DNA of 64,000 nt from UBA12087 sp964370815 (GTDB lineage: Bacteria; Chloroflexota; Anaerolineae; Anaerolineales; Villigracilaceae), in assembly GCA_964370815.1 (NCBI GenBank), contig CAYJKQ010000007.1, forward strand, positions 90,421-154,420, read 5' to 3'. Below the pieces are notes generated by a model. It was given only the letters and a program-made list of their open reading frames with translations, ran no database searches and had not been told where the DNA came from. Below, piece after piece: positions 34,662 through 43,402 of the stretch (positions within the stretch are counted from its first letter, which is position 1; each line of letters begins with the position of its first letter). The position numbers and the translations under genes were made by a program.

Positions 34662-35021
34662 TTGCATAAACGCACAACACCTAAAATATTTGGTCGTGCC
34701 AAACAAAACCACCGCAATATGACCCCGGCGGAAGCCAGGCTTTGGTCCAGATTAAGAGCCCATCAGTTGCAGGAAGTACATTTTCGCAACCAGCATGCCA
34801 TTGGAAATTACATCGTGGATTTTTGCACGCCGCGTAGAAAACTCATCATCGAACTGGATGGCAGCCAGCATATGGAGCAGAAAGAATACGATATCGAAAG
34901 AACTTTATTCCTTGAATCCAGGGGTTACCAGGTCTTACGCTTTTGGAATAACGACGTCATGAATGACGTTGAAGGCGTCCTGCGCGCCATAGATATTGCA
35001 CTGGAAGAAAACAATTATTAA
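34662..35021 (+). CDS. DUF559 restriction-endonuclease-fold protein
   Basis: A 119-residue protein of the DUF559/Vsr-like nuclease family: AEARLWSRLRAHQLQEVHFR, then the catalytic-type YIVDFCTPRRKLIIELDGSQ (D...ExD-like core) and GYQVLRFWNNDVMNDVEGVL. Starts at TTG (34662), with GGAGGTAGGAGGGGG upstream; that ribosome region can be sequestered by the hairpin at 34616-34649. These small nucleases occur singly in many genomes and their role is not settled. They are often found in mobile or repeat-associated settings. Confidence 0.85.
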   Translation: MHKRTTPKIFGRAKQNHRNMTPAEARLWSRLRAHQLQEVHFRNQHAIGNYIVDFCTPRRKLIIELDGSQHMEQKEYDIERTLFLESRGYQVLRFWNNDVMNDVEGVLRAIDIALEENNY

Positions 35022-35060
35022 TAAGAAAAACAGCCTTTTTAACCGATCTTGATTAAAAAA

Positions 35061-35078
35061 TCCGCCCTTCAGGGCGGA
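35061..35078 (-). terminator. terminator for the 462-residue gene
   Basis: TCCGCCCT-TC-AGGGCGGA, an 8-bp perfect stem. Read on the minus strand it is followed by TTTTTTAATC, so it ends the gene at 35172-36560. Confidence 0.75.
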
Positions 35079-35171
35079 AGGATCAATGCGCTTCATATTT
35101 GGGAGGAATTAGAAGTAGCATATATCGAAGTGATCTTTGCTCCACCAGATCCTATTGATCGCTCTTCCTCA

Positions 35172-36560
35172 TTAATTATTTGCAAGCAAATAGTCTACAT
35201 ACTGGTGTCTTTCGCCCAGAAAAACACTGGAGCGTTCTTTCAGGTCATCAATCGTGCATTCACAGGGATATATGGAATTAAGGTCTGATTCTTCATAAAG
35301 AGTGAACAGGTTCAATAAGGAAAGTGTGAAGAAAATTTCATCATCCACTTTAAAAATTATCCTTCGTTCATTCCCCGATTCTTTTGAAATTTGATCCAGA
35401 TTTCTTTTCATAAGAAATAAATAAGGAGCAAAAAAGTTCCAAAATCGATCTGCAATTCTTTTTATTTTCCCGGCTTGCGAGGCAGGAAAGTATGCAGATA
35501 ATAATTTTGAAATTGGGTCATAAGCAACCAGGTTGGAAAAGTTATATTTATCGATTATTGTCGGAAAATAGAACATGTTCAGCAGCTTATGAATGGAACT
35601 GGACAGATCCCGTAGTATCTGTAAAGGTCGCACACATGCAGGCAGTTCTGCGAGTGTCCGGCATGAATCCAGATCCACGAGGAAAACCTGTTTGTTTCTA
35701 ACGCAAAACGAAAGATCTTCCCATCCTCCAGAATGACGGTAGAGACCAGTTGCTGAAAAATCATGCATCAGCTTGCCGATCTGTCCGGCTAATGCATTGT
35801 TCGTTTGCAAGCGAGTCTTTTCATCAAGTATGTTTCCCTTAATACCCAGGGAGTGTCTCAATTTGGTGTAATACTTATGCTCAAGTTCTCTTAATTCGTT
35901 TTCCCCAAAATGGATCAGGTGCAAGCGAAATGGATCTTTCTCCTCCGACAGGGAAACAACAATACCCATATCTTCATGGTTAAATTGATAGCTTTCAGGT
36001 AACCTGGCAACCAGGAGAGGTACCAGCGATGGTACTCCATTGGCGAGCATTCTGTGCTGATTTTCATATTCCATAACGGCGCGACGGTGTAGAATCCCAC
36101 AATACGGCGCAGGCTCGCTATAAACTGTCTGAAAATAACCCTGCTCTGTGAACCCAAAATGAGCAATACTGGATGTAAATTTGTATTCTTGTGTTGTGGG
36201 TTGTATCGGTTTATCATCAAAAGACATATTGCGGATACCAGAAAAAAGATGATAATTTTCCGGATTCCAGCCACCGATCCCCTTCAGCTTTGCAGCATGG
36301 AATGTTCTATTTCCAGCATTATTTAAACAAATAGGTTTTTTCAGGATATGCCAGGCTGTCCTGCCTGGATAGGGAAATTGAGGCTCGATCTGCCATGAAG
36401 CCACCCGTAAAATGCCTTCCAATTCTTCATCAGGAATGTTGATCTGACTGGAAAAATGTGTTATTTCAAGTTCGACCGTCACAAAGATCCTTTCATGGGG
36501 TTCAGCAATGATTGAACATAACCAAAATTCTATGCGAAGATTCTCCGCAATTTTCGCCAC
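35172..36560 (-). CDS. hypothetical 462-residue protein, weakly kinase-like
   Basis: Not recognised with confidence. It is soluble, with no signal peptide. The stretch GKLMHDFSATGLYRHSGGWE followed by QVFLVDLDSCRTL vaguely recalls the HxD...N and DFG-like loops of protein-kinase-fold proteins (His-Asp about 285, Asp-Leu-Asp about 315), but the glycine loop and Lys are not evident. The N-terminal half contains PHERIFVTVELEITHFSS and many aromatic residues. It lies within the accessory stretch and has its own terminator. Confidence 0.55.
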   Translation of the reverse strand: MAKIAENLRIEFWLCSIIAEPHERIFVTVELEITHFSSQINIPDEELEGILRVASWQIEPQFPYPGRTAWHILKKPICLNNAGNRTFHAAKLKGIGGWNPENYHLFSGIRNMSFDDKPIQPTTQEYKFTSSIAHFGFTEQGYFQTVYSEPAPYCGILHRRAVMEYENQHRMLANGVPSLVPLLVARLPESYQFNHEDMGIVVSLSEEKDPFRLHLIHFGENELRELEHKYYTKLRHSLGIKGNILDEKTRLQTNNALAGQIGKLMHDFSATGLYRHSGGWEDLSFCVRNKQVFLVDLDSCRTLAELPACVRPLQILRDLSSSIHKLLNMFYFPTIIDKYNFSNLVAYDPISKLLSAYFPASQAGKIKRIADRFWNFFAPYLFLMKRNLDQISKESGNERRIIFKVDDEIFFTLSLLNLFTLYEESDLNSIYPCECTIDDLKERSSVFLGERHQYVDYLLANN

Positions 36561-36687
36561 AAGATGAGAAATTTTTGGTGAACTTTAGAAAGCCTGACAT
36601 CATTTTACCATTCTATATATCTTCTAGTGAATGATGTCACAAATTTAATATTCCGGGATGCTGAAACCACTACAGATAAATTAAAAA

Positions 36688-36703
36688 CCGCTCTTTAGGG
36701 CGG
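36688..36703 (-). terminator. terminator for the downstream lipoprotein gene
   Basis: CCGCTCT-TT-AGGGCGG with one G-T pair. On the minus strand a T-run (TTTTTAATTT) follows. It serves the gene at 36797-37747. Confidence 0.6.
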
Positions 36704-36796
36704 AAGAATTAAATGCCATACCTGGCGATCTTGTTTGTAATCACGATCGTTCTAACCAGTAACTGCCAATCGGTTAATTTGGAATAAAAGCAAAAA

Positions 36797-37747
36797 CTAG
36801 GTACACAGCGTCAGCGTCCAGAAAGAAGTATAGATATTTACAGGACCGAAGGGTACAGTTATATATTGATTAATTTTCAAGGTCCATCTATAGGTGCCTT
36901 GCACAGCCTGCTGTTCCTGTGTTTGCCCGGCACTGAGTATAAAAGTCAGATTTGTCGGACCTGTGAAGACAACCGTGCGCTGTTCAGCGCACTGATTGAC
37001 CACCTTGATGGTCAAATTCAGTGTCCCGCCACCCGGGAGGGTCGCAACGGGTTTGACAGGTACCCTGGTGTTGGTCGGCGTGGGGGTTAAAGTAGCTGTG
37101 TTCGTAGGTGTCAAGGTAGGCGTAAAGGTCAGCGTCGGTGTTGGGATCCAGGCAGGTATTAATTGATAGGTCGTAACAAAATTTGTGCCAGCCCTGGTTG
37201 TCTCCCATCCATCAAAAACATCTTCTTTCACGATAAATCCAATTTCGACCTGGTGTGCTGTATCGATCTCCCAACCTTCAAGAACGACTCCCAGCCATTT
37301 GCCGGGATAGGAGCTCTCGTCGCCCTCTGCAACCACATACCTGCCAGCCTTAAGCAGGTCCGGGTTGAAATAGTCCTGCCCGTCGATCTTGAAGACCCAT
37401 TCAATTTTTTGAAGATTTGCCTCAAGCAGAACATCATTCAGTGCGATCCATCTGGATGAAAACTGGATGGCACGATCATAAGGGATGGTCACCACCTGAT
37501 AACCGTTTCCGTCGTCTTCCGCGTTGACAAAGTCACCGATCCATACAGCCTGAGGACAATCATTAATCAAACCGCATGAAATAAAGCCGATCATCGCTGT
37601 GGGTGTGGCAGTGGCAGTGGGTGTGGAGGTGCTGGTCCTGGTGGCAAACAGATCGTTGACCCCCGCAGGGATCATTGAGCAGCTGATAATCAGAAAAAGG
37701 GTGGCGATCAAAAAGAAACTGATCAGAATTCTGTATTTTTGATTCAC
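36797..37747 (-). CDS. lipoprotein with Thr/Pro linkers, unknown function
   Basis: A 316-residue exported lipoprotein (lipobox IISC). A short TSTPTATATPT spacer follows the anchor. Residues of about 50-200 form a compact domain (DCPQAVWIGDFVNAEDDGNG, GRYVVAEGDESSYPGKWLGV), then a second Thr/Pro linker (TPTLTFTPTLTPTNT) and a C-terminal beta domain of about 80 residues (NLTIKVVNQCAEQRTVVFTG). The layout is that of surface binding proteins common in Anaerolineae. No catalytic motif is visible. Confidence 0.75.
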   Translation of the reverse strand: MNQKYRILISFFLIATLFLIISCSMIPAGVNDLFATRTSTSTPTATATPTAMIGFISCGLINDCPQAVWIGDFVNAEDDGNGYQVVTIPYDRAIQFSSRWIALNDVLLEANLQKIEWVFKIDGQDYFNPDLLKAGRYVVAEGDESSYPGKWLGVVLEGWEIDTAHQVEIGFIVKEDVFDGWETTRAGTNFVTTYQLIPAWIPTPTLTFTPTLTPTNTATLTPTPTNTRVPVKPVATLPGGGTLNLTIKVVNQCAEQRTVVFTGPTNLTFILSAGQTQEQQAVQGTYRWTLKINQYITVPFGPVNIYTSFWTLTLCT

Positions 37748-38042
37748 AATTCATCCTCCCAGATCACGACGAGCATTCTTCATAGGGTTATCCAATTCAC
37801 CCCTGAACTTCCGAATATTCAAAATGCAGCCCACCGCTAGGCGAAGGGAAAACACCTTTACCCCCGCCAATACAGCAGGTGTTTCTTCTATGAACAACGG
37901 ATGAAGAATCCATAAGAACTATAAATATTGTACCATTTTTCACCACCAACCTGCCATGAAATAACTGGTGATTCTATTGATATATTTTAATTTTGAGATT
38001 TTCGCATCCTTAATATGGATAATGGGAATTGGGACGAAATAA

Positions 38043-38082
38043 AAGAAGAGCATGAAAGCGGATCCGCTTTCATGCTCTTCTT
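38043..38082. terminator. perfect 40-bp palindrome, likely bidirectional terminator
   Basis: Two 20-base arms meet at GGATCC with no loop. On the minus strand it is followed by TTTATTTC, so it would end the gene at 38104-38784. Confidence 0.75.
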
Positions 38083-38103
38083 AATTTCAACGAGAAAAGA
38101 ATT

Positions 38104-38784
38104 TTATTCGATCTTGGATTTCAGCAGGTTGATGATGGTATCGTAAACAGCCGGGTCAATACTCTGGGTGAAGGCACCCCCGTTTGCTGTGCGCTCGGCG
38201 ATGCGCGCCTGCATGGTGGCCTGCTGTTCGGGGCTCAGGTTTTGAATGTTCTCTCCACCTGTGCCACCACCCTGACCGCCACCTGGACCACCACCCTGAC
38301 CCGGGACAAATCCTTCAGGCGGCTGGAATTCACCATCCAGAGGGTTGCCTTCTCCTTGTCCACCACGCCTGGCAAGACTAGCTTCAATACCCTGTTGCTC
38401 CATAAAAGTGAACATGGCAGTGCGGGTCAGTCCCATGGCGGTGATGGCCTGGGTTTGTTCTGTTGTCATTGTTTCCTGAATTTGTTTGACAAGAGCTTCG
38501 ATCTCCTGCACGGCAGCCGTATCACTCGCACTGAGCGCTTTCATGGTCAGCCAGAGAGGCAGCAGGTCCTGAGCCTGTTCAGGTGTGATGGCGTTCTGTG
38601 TACCTTCCAGGTTGAATGACCCGACAATCAGAGATTCCTGCTCGCTGAGCGGGTTCTGCCCTGGAATGGGTGTGCCATTCGCAAGCGGGCTGTCATTCGC
38701 AACGGGGGTGGCTTCTTTCGCAGCGCAGGCTGTCAAAACGACAGCAGCGATGAGCAAGATCATTAGTAAGGTGAGTTTTTTCAT
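38104..38784 (-). CDS. lipoprotein linked to the efflux operon
   Basis: A 226-residue lipoprotein (VLTACAAK). A helical middle part (LSEQESLIVGSFNLEGTQ, TPEQAQDLLPLWLTMKALSA, VKQIQETMTTEQTQAITAM) is followed by a Gly/Pro/Gln-rich segment (GFVPGQGGGPGGGQGGG) and a closing helical part. It is last in line behind the adaptor, ATPase and permease genes, all on the minus strand, after a 216-bp spacer. It may sense or bind the exported compound or regulate the pump outside the membrane; this is inferred from position only. Confidence 0.75.
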   Translation of the reverse strand: MKKLTLLMILLIAAVVLTACAAKEATPVANDSPLANGTPIPGQNPLSEQESLIVGSFNLEGTQNAITPEQAQDLLPLWLTMKALSASDTAAVQEIEALVKQIQETMTTEQTQAITAMGLTRTAMFTFMEQQGIEASLARRGGQGEGNPLDGEFQPPEGFVPGQGGGPGGGQGGGTGGENIQNLSPEQQATMQARIAERTANGGAFTQSIDPAVYDTIINLLKSKIE

Positions 38785-38832
38785 AATTGTTTCCTTTTAA
38801 GTAGATATAGCGATATTATTGTTGACCCTTTT

Positions 38833-38895
38833 GTTGGGTTTCACCTGGTTGACTGATGATTTGACCGGTTATTGAACCGTTCTACCCAACCTGCA
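38833..38895. repeat. partial copy of the GTAGGTTGGG element
   Basis: GTTGGGTTTCACC ... CTACCCAACCTGC resembles the middle and right end of the 185-bp elements at 49883-50274. Confidence 0.55.
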
Positions 38896-39000
38896 TTTGA
38901 GATTGTTGACTTCGTTCACTCCGTCCCCATGTTTATACGGGCTGGGGAATTAACCGATTTCTTTTCGGTGAATGAAGGGTGAGAAGTTATCTCTTCAGAA

Positions 39001-40233
39001 TTATTCATAGCGTAAGGCATCTATCGGGTCGAGTTGGGCGGCTTTGTTGGCGGGGTAAAAGCCAAAGAAAGCGCCTACCGTTGCCGCTGAACCAAATGCC
39101 AGCAGGATGGAAGTTGGCACAATGACCGTACGCATATCGCTGACAGAACCAAAGATCCAGGCTCCACCAATGCCGACAGCCATCCCGATCAACCCGCCGA
39201 CGATGCTCAACAGCAGGGCTTCGGTCAGGAATTGCCAGCGGATGTCATCCTGGGTTGCGCCGATCGCCTGGCGAATACCGATCTCGCGCGTGCGCTCTGT
39301 GACACTGACCAGCATGATGTTCATGATGCCAATACCACCTACGATCAGGGAGACACCCGCCACCCATGCCAGAAGCGATCGAAAAGCAGCCGTGGTTGAT
39401 TCCTGGGTGCTGATGATATCCTGCTGGGTTGTGATGGTGAAATCCAGCTCCTCGGAGGTCACATCGTGGCGCTTCATCAGAAGCAGGTTGATCTGCGTGA
39501 TGACTTCATCCATGTTGGCTTCCGGCTCCAATTCGACATAGATCTGGCGGACACGGTCCCCCAGGATCCTTGACATTTGTGAGCTGGTATATTTCTGAAA
39601 AACGACCGAGATGGGCAGGTATAGACGGGAATCATAGTCCACTTCACCTACCAATCCTTTTTCAGCAAGCACGCCTATGACCACCATCTTGACTCCGCCA
39701 ACGGTGACAATTTGTGAGATCGGATCGCTTTCACCGAATAATTCGGTTGCCAGTGTCGAACCCAGCACAACCACTTTTTGCTTGCGTTCATCGTCCTGTA
39801 CGCTAAAATAACGCCCGCTGGCAATTTCCATGTCTCGTACGGAAAGGAAATCCTGGGTGGTTCCCAGGATGGAAACATCATCCAGGCTGATACTGCCGAC
39901 CTTCACGGTCTGCGTGGTGGATTGTTCGACCACGACCGCCTTGACTCCCTTGATGTTATCCGCGATGGCTGGGGCATCATCGAAAACCAGACCGCCGGAA
40001 GGTATGCTCCCCACACCCGGTCCGCCGCGTGTAAAAGAGCCCTGCACAAAGATCAGGTTCGTGCCAAGACCGGTGATCTGATCCTGGATGGTGGCTTCTG
40101 TCCCGGCGCTGATGCCAACCATGATGATCACGGCTGCCACTCCAATAATGATACCCAGCATGGTCAGGAAGGCTCTTACTTTGTTCTTGATGATCGCACT
40201 CCAGGCGATGCGCAGTACTTCGACAGGTTTCAT
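39001..40233 (-). CDS. MacB/FtsX-type ABC transporter permease
   Basis: A 410-residue permease with one N-terminal membrane helix (FLTMLGIIIGVAAVIIMVGI), a large extracytoplasmic MacB_PCD domain and three C-terminal helices (LLAWVAGVSLIVGGIGIMNI, LLLSIVGGLIGMAVGIGGAW, FGSAATVGAFFGFYPANKAA). Typical blocks EIGIRQAIGATQDDIRWQFL and AAQLDPIDALRYE are present. With the ATPase and adaptor it makes a MacAB-like tripartite-style exporter for peptides, antibiotics or lipids. The start overlaps the ATPase stop by four bases (ATGA). Confidence 0.95.
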   Translation of the reverse strand: MKPVEVLRIAWSAIIKNKVRAFLTMLGIIIGVAAVIIMVGISAGTEATIQDQITGLGTNLIFVQGSFTRGGPGVGSIPSGGLVFDDAPAIADNIKGVKAVVVEQSTTQTVKVGSISLDDVSILGTTQDFLSVRDMEIASGRYFSVQDDERKQKVVVLGSTLATELFGESDPISQIVTVGGVKMVVIGVLAEKGLVGEVDYDSRLYLPISVVFQKYTSSQMSRILGDRVRQIYVELEPEANMDEVITQINLLLMKRHDVTSEELDFTITTQQDIISTQESTTAAFRSLLAWVAGVSLIVGGIGIMNIMLVSVTERTREIGIRQAIGATQDDIRWQFLTEALLLSIVGGLIGMAVGIGGAWIFGSVSDMRTVIVPTSILLAFGSAATVGAFFGFYPANKAAQLDPIDALRYE

Positions 40234-40967
40234 GTTTTTATACCTTCGGGCACAGATTTCTTGTGCCCATTATTTGTGATCCTGGCTATCTTGCCATCCT
40301 CAAGCTTGATGACTCTTTCCGTGTGTGCGGCAATGTTGGCGTCATGGGTCACCATCAAGATCGTGACTCCCTGCTTATGCAGGTTGTGTAACACATTCAT
40401 GATCTCACTCCCTGAGTGACTGTCCAGGTTACCGGTTGGCTCATCCGCGATTATCATGACAGGGTCATTGACCAGGGAGCGGGCAATCGCCACGCGCTGC
40501 TGCTGTCCACCGGAAAGCTCGTGGGGCTGATGATCCTTGCGATCTGCAAGACCGACCAATTCCAATACCTGGAGGGCTTTTTTTTCGCCATCAGCATCAC
40601 TCAGTTTGCGTTTGCGGTCATAGAGCAAAGGCATCATGACGTTGCGCACGGAAGTGGTGCGAGCCAGAAGGTTGTAGGATTGAAAGATAAAGCCCAGCTT
40701 CTGGTTGCGGATCATCGCCAGTTCATTCTTGCTCATGTTGCTGACATCCTCCCCATCCAGAAAATACTGTCCGGAAGTTGGGCGTGACAGGCATCCAAGG
40801 ATGTGCATCAGCGTACTCTTGCCTGAACCGGAGGGTCCCATGATGGCGACAAACTCGCCATTCCTTATTTGAATGCTGATACCGTCCAATGCGGCTACTT
40901 TGATCTCTCCCATCCCGTAGATCTTGGTCAGATCCATCGTTTCGATGATGGTGCGATCCATGCTCAT
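40230..40967 (-). CDS. MacB/LolD-type ABC transporter ATPase
   Basis: A 245-residue ATPase: Walker A GPSGSGKSTLMHILGC, Q-loop region GFIFQSYNLLARTTSVRN, signature LSGGQQQRVAIARSL, Walker B VMIIADEPTGNLDS and H-loop ILMVTHD. It powers the permease at 39001. Four-base overlaps with both neighbours show a tightly coupled operon: adaptor, ATPase, permease. Confidence 0.97.
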   Translation of the reverse strand: MSMDRTIIETMDLTKIYGMGEIKVAALDGISIQIRNGEFVAIMGPSGSGKSTLMHILGCLSRPTSGQYFLDGEDVSNMSKNELAMIRNQKLGFIFQSYNLLARTTSVRNVMMPLLYDRKRKLSDADGEKKALQVLELVGLADRKDHQPHELSGGQQQRVAIARSLVNDPVMIIADEPTGNLDSHSGSEIMNVLHNLHKQGVTILMVTHDANIAAHTERVIKLEDGKIARITNNGHKKSVPEGIKT

Positions 40968-42385
40968 TGATTGGTCTCCACGATACCGGTCGAGACGACA
41001 TCGCCGACTTCCAAACCGGAGATGATCTCGGCTGAAACCAGGTCTTTGATGCCGACTTCGACCACGCGCAATTTTGGTTCACCATTTTGCATTACAAAAA
41101 CGGTGTACTGACCTTCACCAACCTCGCGCAAGGCATCCACCGGTATCAAGATCGCTTGCTTGGCCGTTCCGCCGATCACGTCTGCTGTTGCAGATGTGCC
41201 GGAAGGCAAAATGGCTGTAATGGGCGTATCCAGGCGGACAATGCAGCGCACGGCGTTGGTGTTGCCAAGCTGAATCAGTCCGGGGTTGACTTCCAGCACT
41301 TTTCCAGTATAGATCTGGTCGGGAACAACATCAAATGTCACTTCGACCGGGAAGCCGATCTGTACCATGGCCCAATCTGATTCATCCAGATAGACTTCGA
41401 GGGTATAAGGTTGTTCCAGATCGGCTATTGTGATGGTTGCATTGGAACCAACCACATCCCCCACGCCGATATCGAAAGACATAACAGTTCCGCTGATGGG
41501 TGCCACCAGGAGGGTGTCATTCAGGTTGGCTTGAGCGGATTCCAAAGAATCCTGGGCTTGCTGCAATTTTGCCAGGTTTGCGCCGGTCGCATTCTCAGGC
41601 ACATCTGCACCGGTTAATGCAGCCAGGTAATAGTTGGCTTCATCCAGCATGGCTTGTGCCAGGGCAATATTGGCATCCGCCAGGGCGATCTCATTTGGAG
41701 AGGCAGCATAACCATGATAGAGCACATAGATCCGATCCTTGGCATCATAAGCGCTCTGGGCATTATAAAGAGCAGTATAAGCGCTGGCATATCTTGGATC
41801 ATCCACAGGAAGAGTGGCTACCTGGTCAAATCTCTCTTGAGCTTTGGTCAGGTTGACTTCAGCCAGGATCATTTCAGCATAGGCATTATCGATCAGCGCC
41901 TGGCTGTATCCACCATTCATATAACTCCGTTCTGTAAGAACTGTTTGTAAATCTTCTTCCGCATTAACCACATCCTGTTGAGCTTTGGCAATGGAGGCCG
42001 GGGAGGTTATTTCAGCCAGGTTGCGCCTGGCTTGTTCATAAGATAACTGCAGCGTAGCATTCGCCAGTTCAGCCAGTACGTCCCCTGCCTGGACTTGATC
42101 CCCCACTTTGACGTTTACGAGCGCCACTTGTCCGGAAGTGCCAAAGCCAAAAGTGACATCCGCTGCCGGGATTAGCGTTCCTGTACCGCTGGCATAAAGT
42201 ACCAGGTCGCCAAGCCGGGCAGTGGAGGTTTGTACCGCTGCAGGCGTGGCTGTTGCCACCTGCCGGGTTGAGTAGCTTTGGTAGCCTGCCCAGCCTCCCC
42301 ATCCCAGAGCCAACACAATTCCAAGTACGATCAGCAGGCGTGCCAGAAGAGGCATTTTCTTAAAACTGTTCTTCATATTTGTCAT
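40964..42385 (-). CDS. MacA/HlyD-type efflux adaptor
   Basis: A 473-residue membrane-anchored adaptor (LLARLLIVLGIVLALGWGGW). A biotinyl-lipoyl-like part (VKVGDQVQAGDVLAELANAT) flanks a long helical hairpin of about 150 residues (QAQDSLESAQANLNDT at its return). Barrel domains follow (PISGTVMSFDIGVGDVVGSN, QPYTLEVYLDESDWAMVQIG). In a single-membrane bacterium it would guide substrate at the outer face. First gene of the efflux operon, divergent from the two-component system. Confidence 0.93.
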   Translation of the reverse strand: MTNMKNSFKKMPLLARLLIVLGIVLALGWGGWAGYQSYSTRQVATATPAAVQTSTARLGDLVLYASGTGTLIPAADVTFGFGTSGQVALVNVKVGDQVQAGDVLAELANATLQLSYEQARRNLAEITSPASIAKAQQDVVNAEEDLQTVLTERSYMNGGYSQALIDNAYAEMILAEVNLTKAQERFDQVATLPVDDPRYASAYTALYNAQSAYDAKDRIYVLYHGYAASPNEIALADANIALAQAMLDEANYYLAALTGADVPENATGANLAKLQQAQDSLESAQANLNDTLLVAPISGTVMSFDIGVGDVVGSNATITIADLEQPYTLEVYLDESDWAMVQIGFPVEVTFDVVPDQIYTGKVLEVNPGLIQLGNTNAVRCIVRLDTPITAILPSGTSATADVIGGTAKQAILIPVDALREVGEGQYTVFVMQNGEPKLRVVEVGIKDLVSAEIISGLEVGDVVSTGIVETNQ

Positions 42386-42718
42386 GACATCCTCGCATTG
42401 ATATGATCAGGATTTTCGCATTCCCATTGGTCTGAGGCATCCTTCGCATGGGAACTTGCCCACTCTGCCTCCGGATCCTTTAAAAATGCATTACCCTTTT
42501 TGATTTCGTTTGTGAAGTATAGTATTTAAATATATGGATTTGGTAAATAAATTGTGAAGAAATTGTGTAGATTATTGGCTTTTGTGTTACAAAAGGAGCT
42601 CATACTGGTATGATCTAATCACCTGATTGGAACACCGTCTCCCCTTACTCCTGCGGGTCGGGGACTTTCGGGACGTTATGACTATAATAAATGAAGAAGA
42701 AACAAAGAGAGGATCATT
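42386..42718. other. shared control region of efflux operon and two-component system
   Basis: No gene in 333 bases. GGGACTTTCGGGACG at 42661-42675 is a fragment of the dispersed repeats. AGAGAGGA at 42707-42713 is the ribosome site of the response regulator. Operator sites for that regulator are likely here but none stands out. Confidence 0.5.
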
Positions 42719-43399
42719 ATTAAGACAATTCTGGTAGTTGACGATGAGAAACGACTGGTTTCACTGGTGGGTGAGTACCTTGGGCAGTCCGGTTACCGGG
42801 TGGTGAGTGCTTTTAACGGCAAAGAAGCCCTGAGAATTGCCCGCCAGGAAAAACCGGACCTGATCATCCTGGATTTGATGATGCCCGAGATGAACGGATA
42901 CGAATTTATGCAGTCTCACCGCAAGGAAATGGACACCCCCATCATTCTGCTGACCGCGCGCGTGGAAGATGAAGAAAAAGTGATCGGGCTGGAGCTGGGT
43001 GCGGATGATTATGTCACCAAGCCTTTCCGGCCGCGCGAACTGGTGGCACGCGTCAAGTCAGTCCTGCGCCGGGCAGGGAAAACGGACCCGCTGGCTGCCA
43101 TCCTGGAGGTGGCAGATGTGTGCCTGGACCGAAACATCCGAACGGTGCAGGTGGGAGAAGCGTACATCAACTTGACCCCCTCCGAATTTGATCTCCTGGC
43201 TGCCCTGATGGGCAAACCCGGAAAAGTATTCTCGCGTCTTGACCTGCTCGACATTCTGCAAGGTATCCGCTATGAAGGCTATGAACGTACCATCGATTCG
43301 CATATCAAGAATTTGCGCGCTAAATTAGGGCAGGCAGCCAACTCCATTCATTATATTGAAACAGTCTACAGTATTGGGTACCGGTTCATTCGGGAGTAG
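42719..43399 (+). CDS. OmpR-family response regulator, probable ATT start
   Basis: A 226-residue regulator: a receiver domain (ILVVDDEKR acid pocket, phospho-acceptor Asp in PDLIILDLMMPEMNG, Lys in GADDYVTKPFRPRELVARVK) and a winged-helix output (LTPSEFDLLAALMGKPGKVF, YEGYERTIDSHIKNLRAKLG). The frame is closed by a TGA at 42692, and no ATG, GTG or TTG occurs before the DD motif. The first GTG (42767) would delete it. Initiation at ATT (42719, or 42716) behind AGAGAGGA fits best. It is followed three bases later by its kinase. Confidence 0.92.
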   Translation: MKTILVVDDEKRLVSLVGEYLGQSGYRVVSAFNGKEALRIARQEKPDLIILDLMMPEMNGYEFMQSHRKEMDTPIILLTARVEDEEKVIGLELGADDYVTKPFRPRELVARVKSVLRRAGKTDPLAAILEVADVCLDRNIRTVQVGEAYINLTPSEFDLLAALMGKPGKVFSRLDLLDILQGIRYEGYERTIDSHIKNLRAKLGQAANSIHYIETVYSIGYRFIRE

Positions 43400-43402
43400 A
43401 AA

